A stretch of DNA of 64,000 nt, taken from assembly GCA_977017575.1 (NCBI GenBank), contig CDRNVI010000150.1, positions 1-64,000 of the forward strand, in the 5' to 3' direction. Shown piece by piece: positions 35,401-46,855 of the stretch (its first letter is position 1; each line of letters opens with the position of its first letter). The notes under the pieces were generated by a model. The model did not search any database and was not told the origin of the DNA. It was given only the letters and a program-made list of their open reading frames with translations. The position numbers were made by a program, and so were the translations under genes. Source of the DNA: Paramoeba atlantica (lineage: Eukaryota > Discosea).

Positions 35401-38400
35401 ACTTGAAGCATCCAATGTGATTGATTCTCGTTACAATCTTCTTCTTGGTGCTTTATCAACTCTCGATTATGTTGGAAACGAACAATGGCTTGGATCTCCT
35501 CTTTCAATCGAAAATGGAGGAACTGGAGCAAACACTTTCGAACAAGTTGTTGACAATTTCGAGTTGGGAGAACTTGCCTTTTTGGATGTTGTTAGAGATT
35601 CATTATGGAGTGGTGATTCTCTTAGTATTGAACATGGAGGACTTGAAGCATCCAATGTGATTGATTCTCGTTACAATCTTCTTCTTGGTCATTTATCAAC
35701 TCTCGATTATGTTGGAAACGAACAATGGCTTGGATCTCCTCTTTCAATCGAAAACGGAGGAACTGGAGCCAATACTTTCGAACAAGTTGTTGATAACTTT
35801 GAGTTGGGAGAACTTGCCTTTTTGGATGTTGTTAGAGATTCATTATGGAGTGGTGATTCTCTTGGTATTGAGAATGGTGGGTTTGAAGCATCCAATGTGA
35901 TTGATGCTCGTTACAATCTTCTTCTTGGTGCTTTGTCAACCCTCGATTATGTTGGGAATGAACAATGGCTTGGATCTCCTCTTTCGATTGAAAATGGAGG
36001 AACTGGAGCAAATACTTTCGAACAAGTTGTTGATAATTTTGAGTTGGGAGAACTTGCCTTTTTAGATGTTGTTGGGGACTCTTTATGGAGTGGTGATTCT
36101 CTTGGTCTTGAAAATGGAGGACTTGAAGCATCCAATGTGATTGATTCTCGTTACAATCTTCTTCTTGGTGCTTTATCAACTCTCGATTATGTTGGAAACG
36201 AACAATGGCTTGGATCTCCTCTTTCGATTGAAAATGGAGGAACTGGAGCAAATACTTTCGAACAAGTTGTTGATAATTTTGAGTTGGGAGAACTTGCCTT
36301 TTTGGATGTTGTTGGAGATTCACTGTGGAGTGGTGATTCTCTTAGTATTGAAAATGGTGGGTTTGAAGCGAGTAATGTGATTGATGCTCGTTACAATCTT
36401 CTTCTTGGTGCTTTATCAACTCTCGATTATGTTGGAAACGAACAATGGCTTGGATCTCCTCTTTCAATCGAAAACGGAGGAACTGGAGCAAATACTTTCG
36501 AACAAGTTGTTGATAATTTTGAGTTGGGAGAACTTGCCTTTTTGGATGTTGTTGGAGATTCATTATGGAGTGGTGATTCTCTTGGTATTGAAAATGGTGG
36601 TTTTGAAGCATCCAATGTGATTGATGCTCGATATAATCTTCTTCTTGGTGCTTTATCAACTCTCGATTATGTTGGAAATGAACAATGGCTTGGATCTCCT
36701 CTTTCGATTGAAAACGGAGGAACTGGAGCCAATACTTTCGAACAAGTTGTTGATAATTTTGAGTTGGGAGAACTTGCCTTTTTGGATGTTATTGGAGATT
36801 CTTTATGGAGTGGTGACCCTTTAACTTTCGAAAATGGAGGACTTGAAGCAAACAATGTGATTGATTCTCGTTACAATCTTCTTCTTGGTGCTTTATCAAC
36901 TCTCGATTATGTTGGAAACGAACAATGGCTTGGATCTCCTCTTTCCATTGAAAATGGAGGAACTGGAGCAAATACTTTCGAACAAGTTGTTGATAACTTT
37001 GAGTTGGGAGAACTTGCCTTTTTGGATGTTGTTGGAGATTCATTATGGAGTGGTGATTCTCTTAGTATTGAAAATGGTGGGTTTGAAGCATCCAATGTGA
37101 TTGATGCTCGTTACAATCTTCTTCTTGGTTATTTATCAACTCTTGATTTTGTCGGAAATGACCAATGGCTTGGAGCTCCTCTCTCCATTGAAAACGGAGG
37201 AACTGGAGCCAATACTTTCGAAGAAGCTGTTGATAATTTTGAGTTGGGAGAACTTGCCTTTTTGGATGTTGTTAGAGATTCATTGTGGAGTGGTGATTCT
37301 CTTAGTATCGAAAATGGTGGGTTTGAAGCATCTAATGTGATTGATGCTCGTTACAATTTGAATCTTGGATATCTTTCAACCTACGATTATCTCGGAGATA
37401 ACCTTTGGATTGGTCCTCCTCTTTCAGTGGACAATGGAGGAACTGGAGTGACCACTTATTATGATCTCACAGATCGACTTGAACTTGGAGATTTGGCTTA
37501 CTTAGATTATGTTATGGATTTCTATTATGGTGGTGATCCACTCTCAATCGAAAATGGTGGTTTTGAAGCTTCCAACATTCTTGATGCTCGTTACAATCTT
37601 AATCTTGGATATCTTGCAACATATGATTATCTTGGGGATAACCTTTGGATTGGTCCTCCTTTGGGAGTCAACAATGGAGGAACTGGAGTGACCTCTTATT
37701 ATGATTTGACTGATGCTCTTGAACTTGGAGAGTTGGCTTATTTGGATTATGTGATGGATTATTATTATGGTGGTGATCCACTCTCAATCGAAAATGGTGG
37801 TTTTGAAGCTTCCAATGTTCTTGATGCTCGTTACAATTTGAATCTTGGATATCTCTCAACTTACGATTATCTTGGAGATAACCTTTGGATTGGTCCTCCT
37901 TTGGGTGTTAACAATGGAGGAACTGGAGTGACCTCTTATTATGATTTAACTGATGCTCTTGAACTTGGAGAGTTGGCTTACATGGATTATGTGATGGATT
38001 ATTATTATGGTGGTGATTCTCTTAGTATCGAAAACGGTGGTTTTGAAGCTTCCAATGTTCTTGATGCTCGTTACAATTTGAATCTTGGATATCTCTCAAC
38101 TTACGATTACCTTGGGGATAACCTTTGGATTGGCCCTCCTTTGGGTGTTAATAACGGAGGAACTGGAGTGACAACCTATTATGATTTAACTGATGAACTT
38201 GAACTTGGAGAGTTGGCTTACATGGATTATGTGATGGATTTCTATTATGGTGGTGAACCACTCTCAATCGAAAATGGTGGTTTTGAAGCTTCTAATATTC
38301 TTGATGCTCGTTACAATCTTAATCTTGGGTATCTCTCGACCTACGATTACCTTGGAGATAACCTTTGGATTGGTCCTCCTTTGGGTGTTAACAATGGAGG

Positions 38401-41400
38401 AACTGGAGTGACAACCTATTATGAGTTAACTGATGTTCTTGAACTTGGAGATTTAGCTTATTTAGATTATGTAATGGATTTCTATTACAGTGGTGATCCT
38501 CTTTCGATCAAAAATGGGGGTTTTGAAGCTTCCAACATTCTTGATGCTCGTTACAATTTGAATCTTGGATACCTCTCAACTTACGATTACATTGGGGATA
38601 ACCTTTGGATTGGTCCTCCTTTGGGTGTTGATAATGGAGGAACTGGTGTTTCTTCTTATTATGATTTAACTGATGTTCTTGAACTTGGAGATTTGGCTTA
38701 TTTGGATTATGTGATGGATTTCTATTATGGTGGTGAACCACTTTCAATCGAAAATGGTGGGTTTGAAGCTTCGAATGTTCTTGATGCTCGTTACAATTTG
38801 AATCTTGGGTATCTCTCGACCTTTGATTACATTGGAGATAACCTTTGGATTGGTCCTCCATTAGGAGTTAACAATGGAGGAACTGGAGTGACAACCTATT
38901 ATGAGTTAACTGATGCTCTTGAACTTGGAGAATTGGCTTATTTGGATTATGTGATGGATTACTATTATGGCGGTGAACCCCTCTCAGTCGAGAATGGTGG
39001 TCTTGAAGCTCCCAATGTTATCGATGCTCGTTACAATCTTAATCTTGGATATCTCTCAACATTTGATTACATTGGAGATAATCTTTGGATTGGTCCTCCT
39101 TTGGATGTCGATAATGGAGGAACTGGAGTGACCACTTATTATGAGTTGACTGATGTTCTTGAACTCGGAGATTTAGCTTATTTGGATTATGTAATGGATT
39201 TCTATTATGGTGGTGATGAACTTTCTATTGTGAATGGTGGAACTCAAGCAACTGATGTTCTTGATGTTCGTTACAATCTTAATCTTGGATATCTCTCAAC
39301 TTACGATTACATTGGAAATAACCTTTGGATTGGTCCTCCTTTGAGCACCAACAATGGAGGAACTGGAGTTTCTTCTTATTATGATTTAACTGACGAACTT
39401 GAACTTGGAGAGTTAGCTTATTTGGATTATGTGATGGATTTCTATTACAGTGGTGAAGATTTATCTCGATACAATGGAGGAACTGAAGCTTCTAATGTTA
39501 TTGATGCTCGTTACAATCTTAATCTTGGATATCTCTCGACTTACGACTACATTGGAAATAATCTTTGGATTGGTCCTCCTTTAGGTGTTGATAATGGAGG
39601 AACTGGAGTTTCTTCTTATTATGAGTTAACTGACGAACTGGAACTTGGAGAGTTAGCTTACTTAGATTATGTAATGGATTATTATTATGGTGGAGACGAA
39701 CTTTCTATTGTGAATGGTGGAACCCAAGCAACCAATGTTCTTGATGTTCGTTACAATCTTAATCTTGGGTATCTCTCAACTTACGATTACATTGGAAATA
39801 ATCTTTGGATTGGTCCTCCTTTGGGTGTTGATAATGGAGGAACTGGTGTTTCTTCTTATTATGAGTTGACTGACGAACTTGAACTTGGAGAGTTAGCTTA
39901 CTTAGATTATGTGATGGATTATTATTATGGTGGAGACGAACTCTCAATTGTAAATGGTGGAACCCAAGCAACCAATGTTCTTGATGTTCGTTACAATCTT
40001 AATCTTGGATATCTCTCAACCTATGACTACATTGGAAATAACCTTTGGATTGGTCCTCCTCTTTCAGTGGACAATGGAGGGACTGGAGTTTCTTCTTATT
40101 ATGATTTAACTGATGTTCTTGAACTTGGAGAGTTGGCTTACTTAGATTATGTGATGGATTATTATTATGGTGGAGACGAACTTTCCATTGTGAATGGTGG
40201 AACTCAAGCAACCAATGTTCTTGATGTTCGTTACAATTTGAATCTTGGATATCTCTCAACTTACGATTATCTTGGGGATAACCTTTGGATTGGTCCTCCT
40301 TTGGGTATCAACAATGGAGGAACTGGAGTGACCAATTATTATGATTTAACTGATGCTCTTGAACTTGGGGAGTTAGCTTATTTGGATTATGTGATGGATT
40401 TCTATTACAGTGGTGAAGATTTGTCTCGATACAATGGAGGAACTGAAGCTTCTAATGTTCTTGATGCTCGTTACAATCTTAATCTTGGATATCTTTCGAC
40501 TTACGACTACATTGGAAATAACCTTTGGATTGGTCCTCCTTTAGGTGTTGATAATGGAGGAACTGGAGTTTCTTCTTATTATGAGTTAACTGACGAACTG
40601 GAACTTGGAGAGTTAGCTTACTTAGATTATGTGATGGATTATTATTATGGTGGAGATGAACTTTCTATTGTGAATGGTGGGACCCAAGCAACCAATGTTC
40701 TTGATGTTCGTTACAATTTGAATCTTGGATATCTCTCGACCTATGATTATATTGGAGATAATCTTTGGATTGGTCCTCCTCTTTCAGTGGACAATGGAGG
40801 AACTGGTGTTTCTTCTTATTATGAGTTAACCGACGAACTGGAACTTGGAGAGTTAGCTTACTTAGATTATGTGATGGATTATTATTATGGTGGAGACGAA
40901 CTTTCTATTGTAAATGGTGGAACCCAAGCAACCAATGTTCTTGATGTTCGTTACAATTTGAATCTTGGATATCTCTCAACATATGATTACATTGGAGATA
41001 ATCTCTGGATTGGTCCTCCTTTGGGTATCAACAATGGAGGAACTGGAGTGACCAATTATTATGATTTAACTGACGAACTTGAACTTGGAGAGTTGGCTTA
41101 TTTGGATTATGTGATGGATTTCTATTACAGTGGTGAAGATTTATCTCGATACAATGGAGGAACTGAAGCTTCTAATGTTCTTGATGCTCGTTACAATCTT
41201 AATCTTGGGTATCTCTCAACGTTTGATTACATTGGAAATAATCTTTGGATTGGTCCTCCTTTAGGTGTTGATAATGGAGGAACTGGAGTTTCTTCTTATT
41301 ATGAGTTGACTGACGAACTTGAACTTGGAGAGTTAGCTTATTTGGATTATGTAATGGATTATTATTATGGTGGAGACGAACTCTCAATTGTGAATGGAGG

Positions 41401-43090
41401 AACTCAAGCAACCAATGTTCTTGATGTTCGTTACAATCTTAATCTTGGATATCTCGCAACCTTTGATTACCTTGGGGATAATCTTTGGATTGGCCCTCCT
41501 TTGGATGTCGATAACGGAGGAACTGGAGTGACCTCTTATTATGAGTTAACTGATGTTCTTGAACTTGGAGAATTAGCTTACTTAGATTATGTGATGGATT
41601 ATTATTATGGTGGAGACGAACTCTCAATTGTAAATGGTGGAACCCAAGCAACCAATGTTCTTGATGTTCGTTACAATCTCAATCTTGGATATCTCTCGAC
41701 TTATGATTACATTGGAGATGATCTTTGGATTGGTCCTCCTTTGGGCATCAACAATGGAGGAACTGGAGTGACCAATTATTATGATTTAACTGACGCTCTT
41801 GAACTTGGGGAGTTAGCTTATTTGGATTATGTGATGGATTTCTATTACAGTGGTGAAGATTTATCTCGATACAATGGAGGAACTGAAGCTTCTAATGTTC
41901 TTGATGCTCGTTACAATCTTAATCTTGGGTATCTCTCAACCTTTGATTACATTGGAGATAACCTTTGGATTGGTCCTCCTTTGGATGTTAGCAATGGAGG
42001 AACTGGAGTTTCTTCTTATTATGAGTTAACTGATGCTCTTGAACTTGGAGAGTTAGCTTACTTAGATTATGTGATGGATTATTATTATGGTGGAGACGAA
42101 CTTTCCATTGTGAATGGTGGAACTCAAGCAACCAATGTTCTTGATGTTCGATACAATCTTAATCTTGGATATCTCTCGACTTACGATTACATTGGAGATA
42201 ATCTTTGGATTGGTCCTCCTTTGGGCATCAACAATGGAGGAACTGGAGTGACCAATTATTATGATTTAACTGATGCTCTTGAACTTGGAGAGTTAGCTTA
42301 TTTAGATTATGTGATGGATTATTATTATGGTGGTGATGAACTTTCTCTTGTGAATGGTGGAACCCAAGCAACCAATGTTCTTGATGTTCGGTACAATCTT
42401 AATCTTGGATATCTCTCGACCTCTGATTATATTGGAGATGATCTTTGGATTGGTCCTCCTTTGGGCATCAACAATGGGGGAACTGGAGTGAGTACTTATT
42501 ATGAGTTAACTGATGTTCTTGAACTTGGAGAGTTGGCTTATTTGGATTATGTGATGGATTATTATTATGGTGGTGATGAACTCTCAATGTTCAATGGTGG
42601 AACTGATGCTACGAAAGCAGTGGATCGAAGATATACCGCGCTTTTGGGACATCTCGCCACAGAAGATTATCTTTCGAATGATCTTTGGATTGGAACACCT
42701 CTCTCTGTGATGAATGGTGGAACTGGTGCTTCAACTCCATCAGAAGCTCAAGAGAATCTTTACATTGGATCAGTTGGGTTGTTGTGGTCTCTTGATAATG
42801 CTCATTGGAATTCTGGGCCACTTTCAATCGAAAATGGTGGGTCTGCTGGTTCTGATCTGACCGAAGCAAGAGAAAATTTGGGAGTCAGTTTATTAGGTTT
42901 CAATAATGAAGTGAGTGATTTGATTTGGGATTATTATGGTCCTCCTCTTGGAGTTGAGAATGGAGGAACAGGTGCGGAGGATTTGCAATTGGGATGGAAG
43001 AATCTGGGTCTCTTTACAGAAGGTTTTATGGATCTATTTTGTGATATGTGGTTTGAGTATTATGAAGTTGATCTTTGTGATAATTCGTAG
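32444..43090 (+). CDS. Giant membrane-anchored repeat protein with phage tail-fibre-like NGGTGA repeats
   Basis: Predicted 3451 residues from exons 32444-32802, 32954-33033, 33106-33147 and 33216-43090 (TAG); all junction phases agree. Residues 32-47 form a hydrophobic helix (FLAFVVVVVLLIS) after a basic stretch, fitting a type II signal anchor or signal peptide. About residues 200-400 are a Cys-rich head (CSTSALCPL, CLLNKDCSANECPL, KQCCLPEL, CSLLPYC). From about residue 420 to the end run some 70 repeats of 40 residues with a core such as SIENGGTGA, then ELGELAFLD. Outer repeats have the NGGTG, AR.NLGL pattern known from bacteriophage tail fibres, for example NHGGTGGTTAEEARQNL and NGGSAGSDLTEARENLG. 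Trimeric beta-fibre folding at the cell surface is inferred. There is no second membrane segment; the C-terminus is WFEYYEVDLCDNS. The gene shows host-type introns and no breaks. Confidence 0.9.
34561..42800 (+). repeat. 240-bp coding tandem repeat, 34 periods
   Basis: Every 240 bases the phrase AACTGGAGNNA recurs at the same offset (34561, 34801, 35041 and so on to 42721) without one insertion or deletion. Each 240-bp unit encodes two 40-residue sub-repeats. Up to about 37350 the units are of LSTLDYVGNEQWLGSPL / LAFLDVVGDSLWSGDSL type; after it they are of LSTYDYIGDNLWIGPPL / LAYLDYVMDYYYGGDEL type. Confidence 0.95.
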
Positions 43091-43453
43091 ATTTAAAAAC
43101 ACAAAAAAAATAAAATCTGGTTCAACGAAAAAAATTCACTCAAAGGACAAGAGAAAGCCAGAAAAAATGAAAAAATAAACCTTTGTTTCTGAAACTGATA
43201 CTCCCTTTAAGAAGGGTGTGTGGAGTGGGAGAAGAGAGAAGAGTGAACCGAGTGTTGAGATTGGAGCGCGGGCGAACATTTTTAAGGTGGAGGCTTTTTT
43301 TTCAAAAAAAGGATTTCCGAAAATCCGTGAAAGGAAAATTTATTTATAAAGGTGACACGTCATCAATTTAGACCTTTTTTTGGACCTTTTCTTTTTTTGT
43401 TTTTGTTTTTGTTTTTGTTTTCTTCACCGCCTTGTTTGTTTTTGCACAAAAAA
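43091..43453. other. Intergenic spacer between the giant gene and RasGEF copy 3
   Basis: It is A-rich after the TAG stop and then T-rich with TTTTTG repeats (43389-43420) near the next start. No gene is supported. Confidence 0.6.
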
Positions 43454-46400
43454 ATGAAGAGAGTTCGAAGAAAGACTCTTCCTTCGAGCCCAATTTCTGT
43501 TCCATTGGTGAGCTGTTTTCCCTTTGATTCCTTTTTCGTTTTTTCCCCTTGAGATGTTCGATCATTGACAGCCTTTTTCTTTTTAGGAGGGTTGTTCTGA
43601 GAATTCTGATTTATCCATTGATGATGAAGTTGGAGAACTGAAGGATTTGAAATCCACAAAAAAGAAAGGGAGAAAATCTCTCATCAGTAGTAAAACTCCC
43701 CCTTCGAGAAAAAGTGAATATTCTGTCCCTGTCGAAGCGACACGTTCTTGGGTAACTTTTTCTCTTCTCTCTTTTTCACTCTTTTTTTCATTCTTTTTTC
43801 ACTTTTTTGCTCTTTTTTCTCATTTAACTTTCACAAAGGAAAAAGAATATACGAATCCACTTACTTCTCCAAAACCTCTCCAACCAAGAGAGAAATTCGA
43901 TCTCGATCAAAAGAGCGGAGAAAAGAAAAGAACAAGCTCCCTGTCGCATCATTTTCCCAAAAAGTTTCCTTCACGCCACGAAGAACAAGAAGAAACTCAA
44001 ATCTGCTCTTCTCGTTCTCGCTCTTCTCGTTCTCGCTCTCCTCCTTGTACATCTCCTTCTCGTACATCTCGAGAATCAAAGTCAGCTCGTCCTTCAAGTT
44101 CACGCCACTCTTTGATGTTTACTTCTCCTCTTATCCGATCTGATCCTCGTTCTTCTTCGACCCCCCGTTGCACATCTCCTCTTTCTTCTCAACCAGAATC
44201 TGTTCAATCTCCTCGTTCTTCACGTTCACGCCACTCTGTTATGAGCCCTACTCCTTTCACCCAATCTGATCAAAGTTCTTTTCCTCGTTCTCCTTCTTGC
44301 ACACCTCCTCATTCCAAAACAAAGTCTGTGAATCAATCTCCTCATTTTTCTTCACGTTCACGCCACTCTTTTATGATCCCTTCTCCTTTTACTACTTCTG
44401 ATTGTCCTTCTTCTTCTTCTTCAAGTCCACTTGTAGCTCTTTCTCCTCGTTTGAAATCTTTTTTTTCACCTCAAGGAGATTCTCCTCCTCCCTTTTCTCC
44501 TTCTCTCTCTTTTTCTGAATCAGACGAGTGTCAATTTCGTTGTGATTCTTATTTGGAGATTGTTAATTATTTGGTTAGTTTGACTTCAGAGAAAATCGAG
44601 TTTTTTTTTATTGGTTTTGAACAATCTTTTGATATTGATCAGGTTTTTTTCTTCTCTTTTCTCTTTTCCTTTCTCTCTTTCATTCCCTCCCTCTCTTTCT
44701 CTTTTCTCTTTTTATTGAACGATTCCAATTGATCAAAATCAAAAAATAGTTTAAACTTTTGGAAACAATGAAAGAGATGATGACCACAAAAGAAGGAGAG
44801 GAACAACAAACTGAGAAGAAAGAACAAATTATTCAAATTGTTCTTTCTTGGAGAAAATCATTAACACCGTTTTATCAAACTTTTAATCCCCTTTTATCCA
44901 AGTTCTATTCTTTTCTTCTTTCTTTCTTTCATTCTTTTCTCTTTGGATTGACTTGTTGTAAAAATAGAGCAATTGAAGAATTTCTCGATTCTTTGGAATC
45001 AACCCCTTTCGGATCAACTTTGGTCCTTTTTTTTCTTCTTTTTTTTCTCTTCTTTTTTTTATGCCTTTATTTCAAATATTTAAAACACACTATTTTTCTG
45101 TTGGATTGGATAAACTTTTGGATACGAACCTCCCTATCTCCTGAGATCCTGAGCTCCTGAGATCCTGAGATTCTGAGATTCTGAGATTATTCATCAGATC
45201 CTTTTTTGCTAATGTTGAAAAAAATAGATTTGGAAAGGGAGAATGAGTTTGAGTTCTTGTGGAACGAGTCATCATGTTGCACAAATGTTAACTTCCATGA
45301 TGTTTCAAAGATACAAATATTTACGATCTGATGAGTTTTTTGATGGTTTTTGGGAGGTTTTCCTTTTTTTTTCTTTTCCTTTGACGTTTTCTTTCTTTGA
45401 CTCTTTTAAATGAACTCTTTTTACAAATAGAAAAAAGAGAAATATATTCGATCACCAAATATTATGGCAATGAGCGAAATATTCAATCGAATTTCATCAA
45501 TGGTTGTTGAATCAATCCTATTTTGTGAGTCTGAAACTCGTTCTCAGAATTTAATGTTTATGATTAAACTTGCAACCAAACTTTTCAAGGTTTTTCTTCT
45601 CTCTCTTTTTCTTTGTTTCTTCTTTCGTTTATTTCTCTCCTTTCTCTTCTTTCAATTTACTGAGTTTTCCTCTTTTTTTACAAGCTCCGAAATTTTGAGG
45701 GATGGGGGGCTGTAATAAGTGGAATGAATCAATCTTCAATTCAACGTTTAAAACCATTGTGGAAACATCTCAATTCGAAGGTTTTGTTTTTTCTTTTTCT
45801 ATTTTTTTGTTTGTGAATTTAAATTGTTGAAATATTGATGAAAACAAAAATAGTACAAAAAGAGATTTAAGTTGTTTGATGAAATGTTATCTCCTGAAGC
45901 GAATTTTAAAAACTATCAAAATTTGTTACATTCTTCAGAACCACCTCTTCTTCCTTGGTTTGCTCCAAAGGTTCTCTTTCTTTTTTTTTTGAATATTCTT
46001 TTTCTTTTTATTTTCAAAACCAACTGATGATTTGAACAGTTGAGGGAGTTAAGATATTTGTACGATGGGAATCAAGCAAAAACAGAAGAAGGATATGTTA
46101 ATTTACCTTATCTCATGGTTTCTTTTTCATTTTTTTGTTTTTTTTGTAATTTCGTCTTGAAAAAGGACTGAACAAAAGTAACAAAAACAGAAAATTGGAT
46201 CATCAATCAAATCGTTTTTACAATATCAACAATTTCAGTACGATTTTCCCCATTCTCCTGACACTGCGTTGTTGTTGAAATTTTTTCAAAAACGTTCAGT
46301 TTCTGAGGTTTTTTTCTCTTTCAAAATATTCTCTTTTCTTCTCTTTCTCTCTTCTCTTGACTCACATTTTTTGTTTTTTATGTTTAGGAAATTTGTTACA

Positions 46401-46489
46401 CACAATCTCTCTTTGTGTCTCCGAGAAGAGAACCTGGAACCAAAGCATCACAAGAACAGATGACTGAGCAAGAAGAAAAGATTGTATGA
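43454..46489 (+). CDS. RasGEF-domain protein, copy 3 (complete, 12 exons)
   Basis: Predicted 675 residues. Exons: 43454-43507, 43587-43751, 43839-44642, 44750-44901, 44968-45022, 45228-45356, 45431-45589, 45685-45780, 45854-45970, 46040-46117, 46191-46307, 46388-46489 (TGA). The N-terminal 300 residues are Ser/Arg/Pro-rich, with a motif of about 40 residues recurring three or four times (SRSRHS, then CTSPSRTSR, RHSFMIPSP). This looks like a disordered, possibly phosphorylated region. RasGEF_N covers about 305-410 (SYLEIVNYLV, FFIGFEQSFDIDQ, QIVLSWRKSL, EEFLDSLES). The catalytic domain starts at 411 and ends near 640 (HVAQMLTSMMFQRYK, IMAMSEIFNRISSMVVESIL, NFEGWGAVISGMN, LSPEANFKNYQN, EGYVNLPYL). 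The C-terminus has an extra acidic tail (QEQMTEQEEKIV). No lesions seen. Confidence 0.9.
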
Positions 46490-46855
46490 ACCATTCCCAA
46501 AAATAGAGAATTGATTTGATTCTGCCCTTTCATTTTTGGTGTTTTGATAATTTCGATTGCTGTGTTTTTGATGATTTTGGTCTTTTCATTTTCTTTGAGA
46601 ATGTATTTATCTAACTTAAAAAAATCATATTTTCTGAACAACCCCCCCAAAATAAACGAAATTGATTGATTTTCAAAAGTATGTTTTCAAACGGTTGATT
46701 TTTCTGTCCGGATTTTAGGGAATTTTCGTGGCTAAATTTTTGAGAGAAATTTCGATGAATATTCAATGATTTTAAAACGTTTTTTTGGTGTCACTCTTTT
46801 CTGTTTTTCCAAAGAAAGTTTTTGGCGAAATTGTTTTTTGGATTTTTTTTGGATT
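46490..46855. other. Intergenic spacer between RasGEF copies 3 and 4
   Basis: 366 bases of T-rich sequence without a supported gene. The two genes are head-to-tail, so terminator and promoter must both lie here. Confidence 0.6.

Noticed and set aside
34561-42800. CRISPR-like or satellite array
   Set aside because: The 240-base repeats are fully coding in one frame with no spacers.
34274-42869. Many 60-160-codon frames in other phases across the giant gene
   Set aside because: They recur with the 240-base period and are shadows of the repeat in other frames.
32444-43090. Giant gene as part of an integrated virus
   Set aside because: No capsid, polymerase, integrase or terminase gene lies nearby, the gene has host-like introns, and it is flanked by host families; it is better treated as a host gene with fibre-like repeats.
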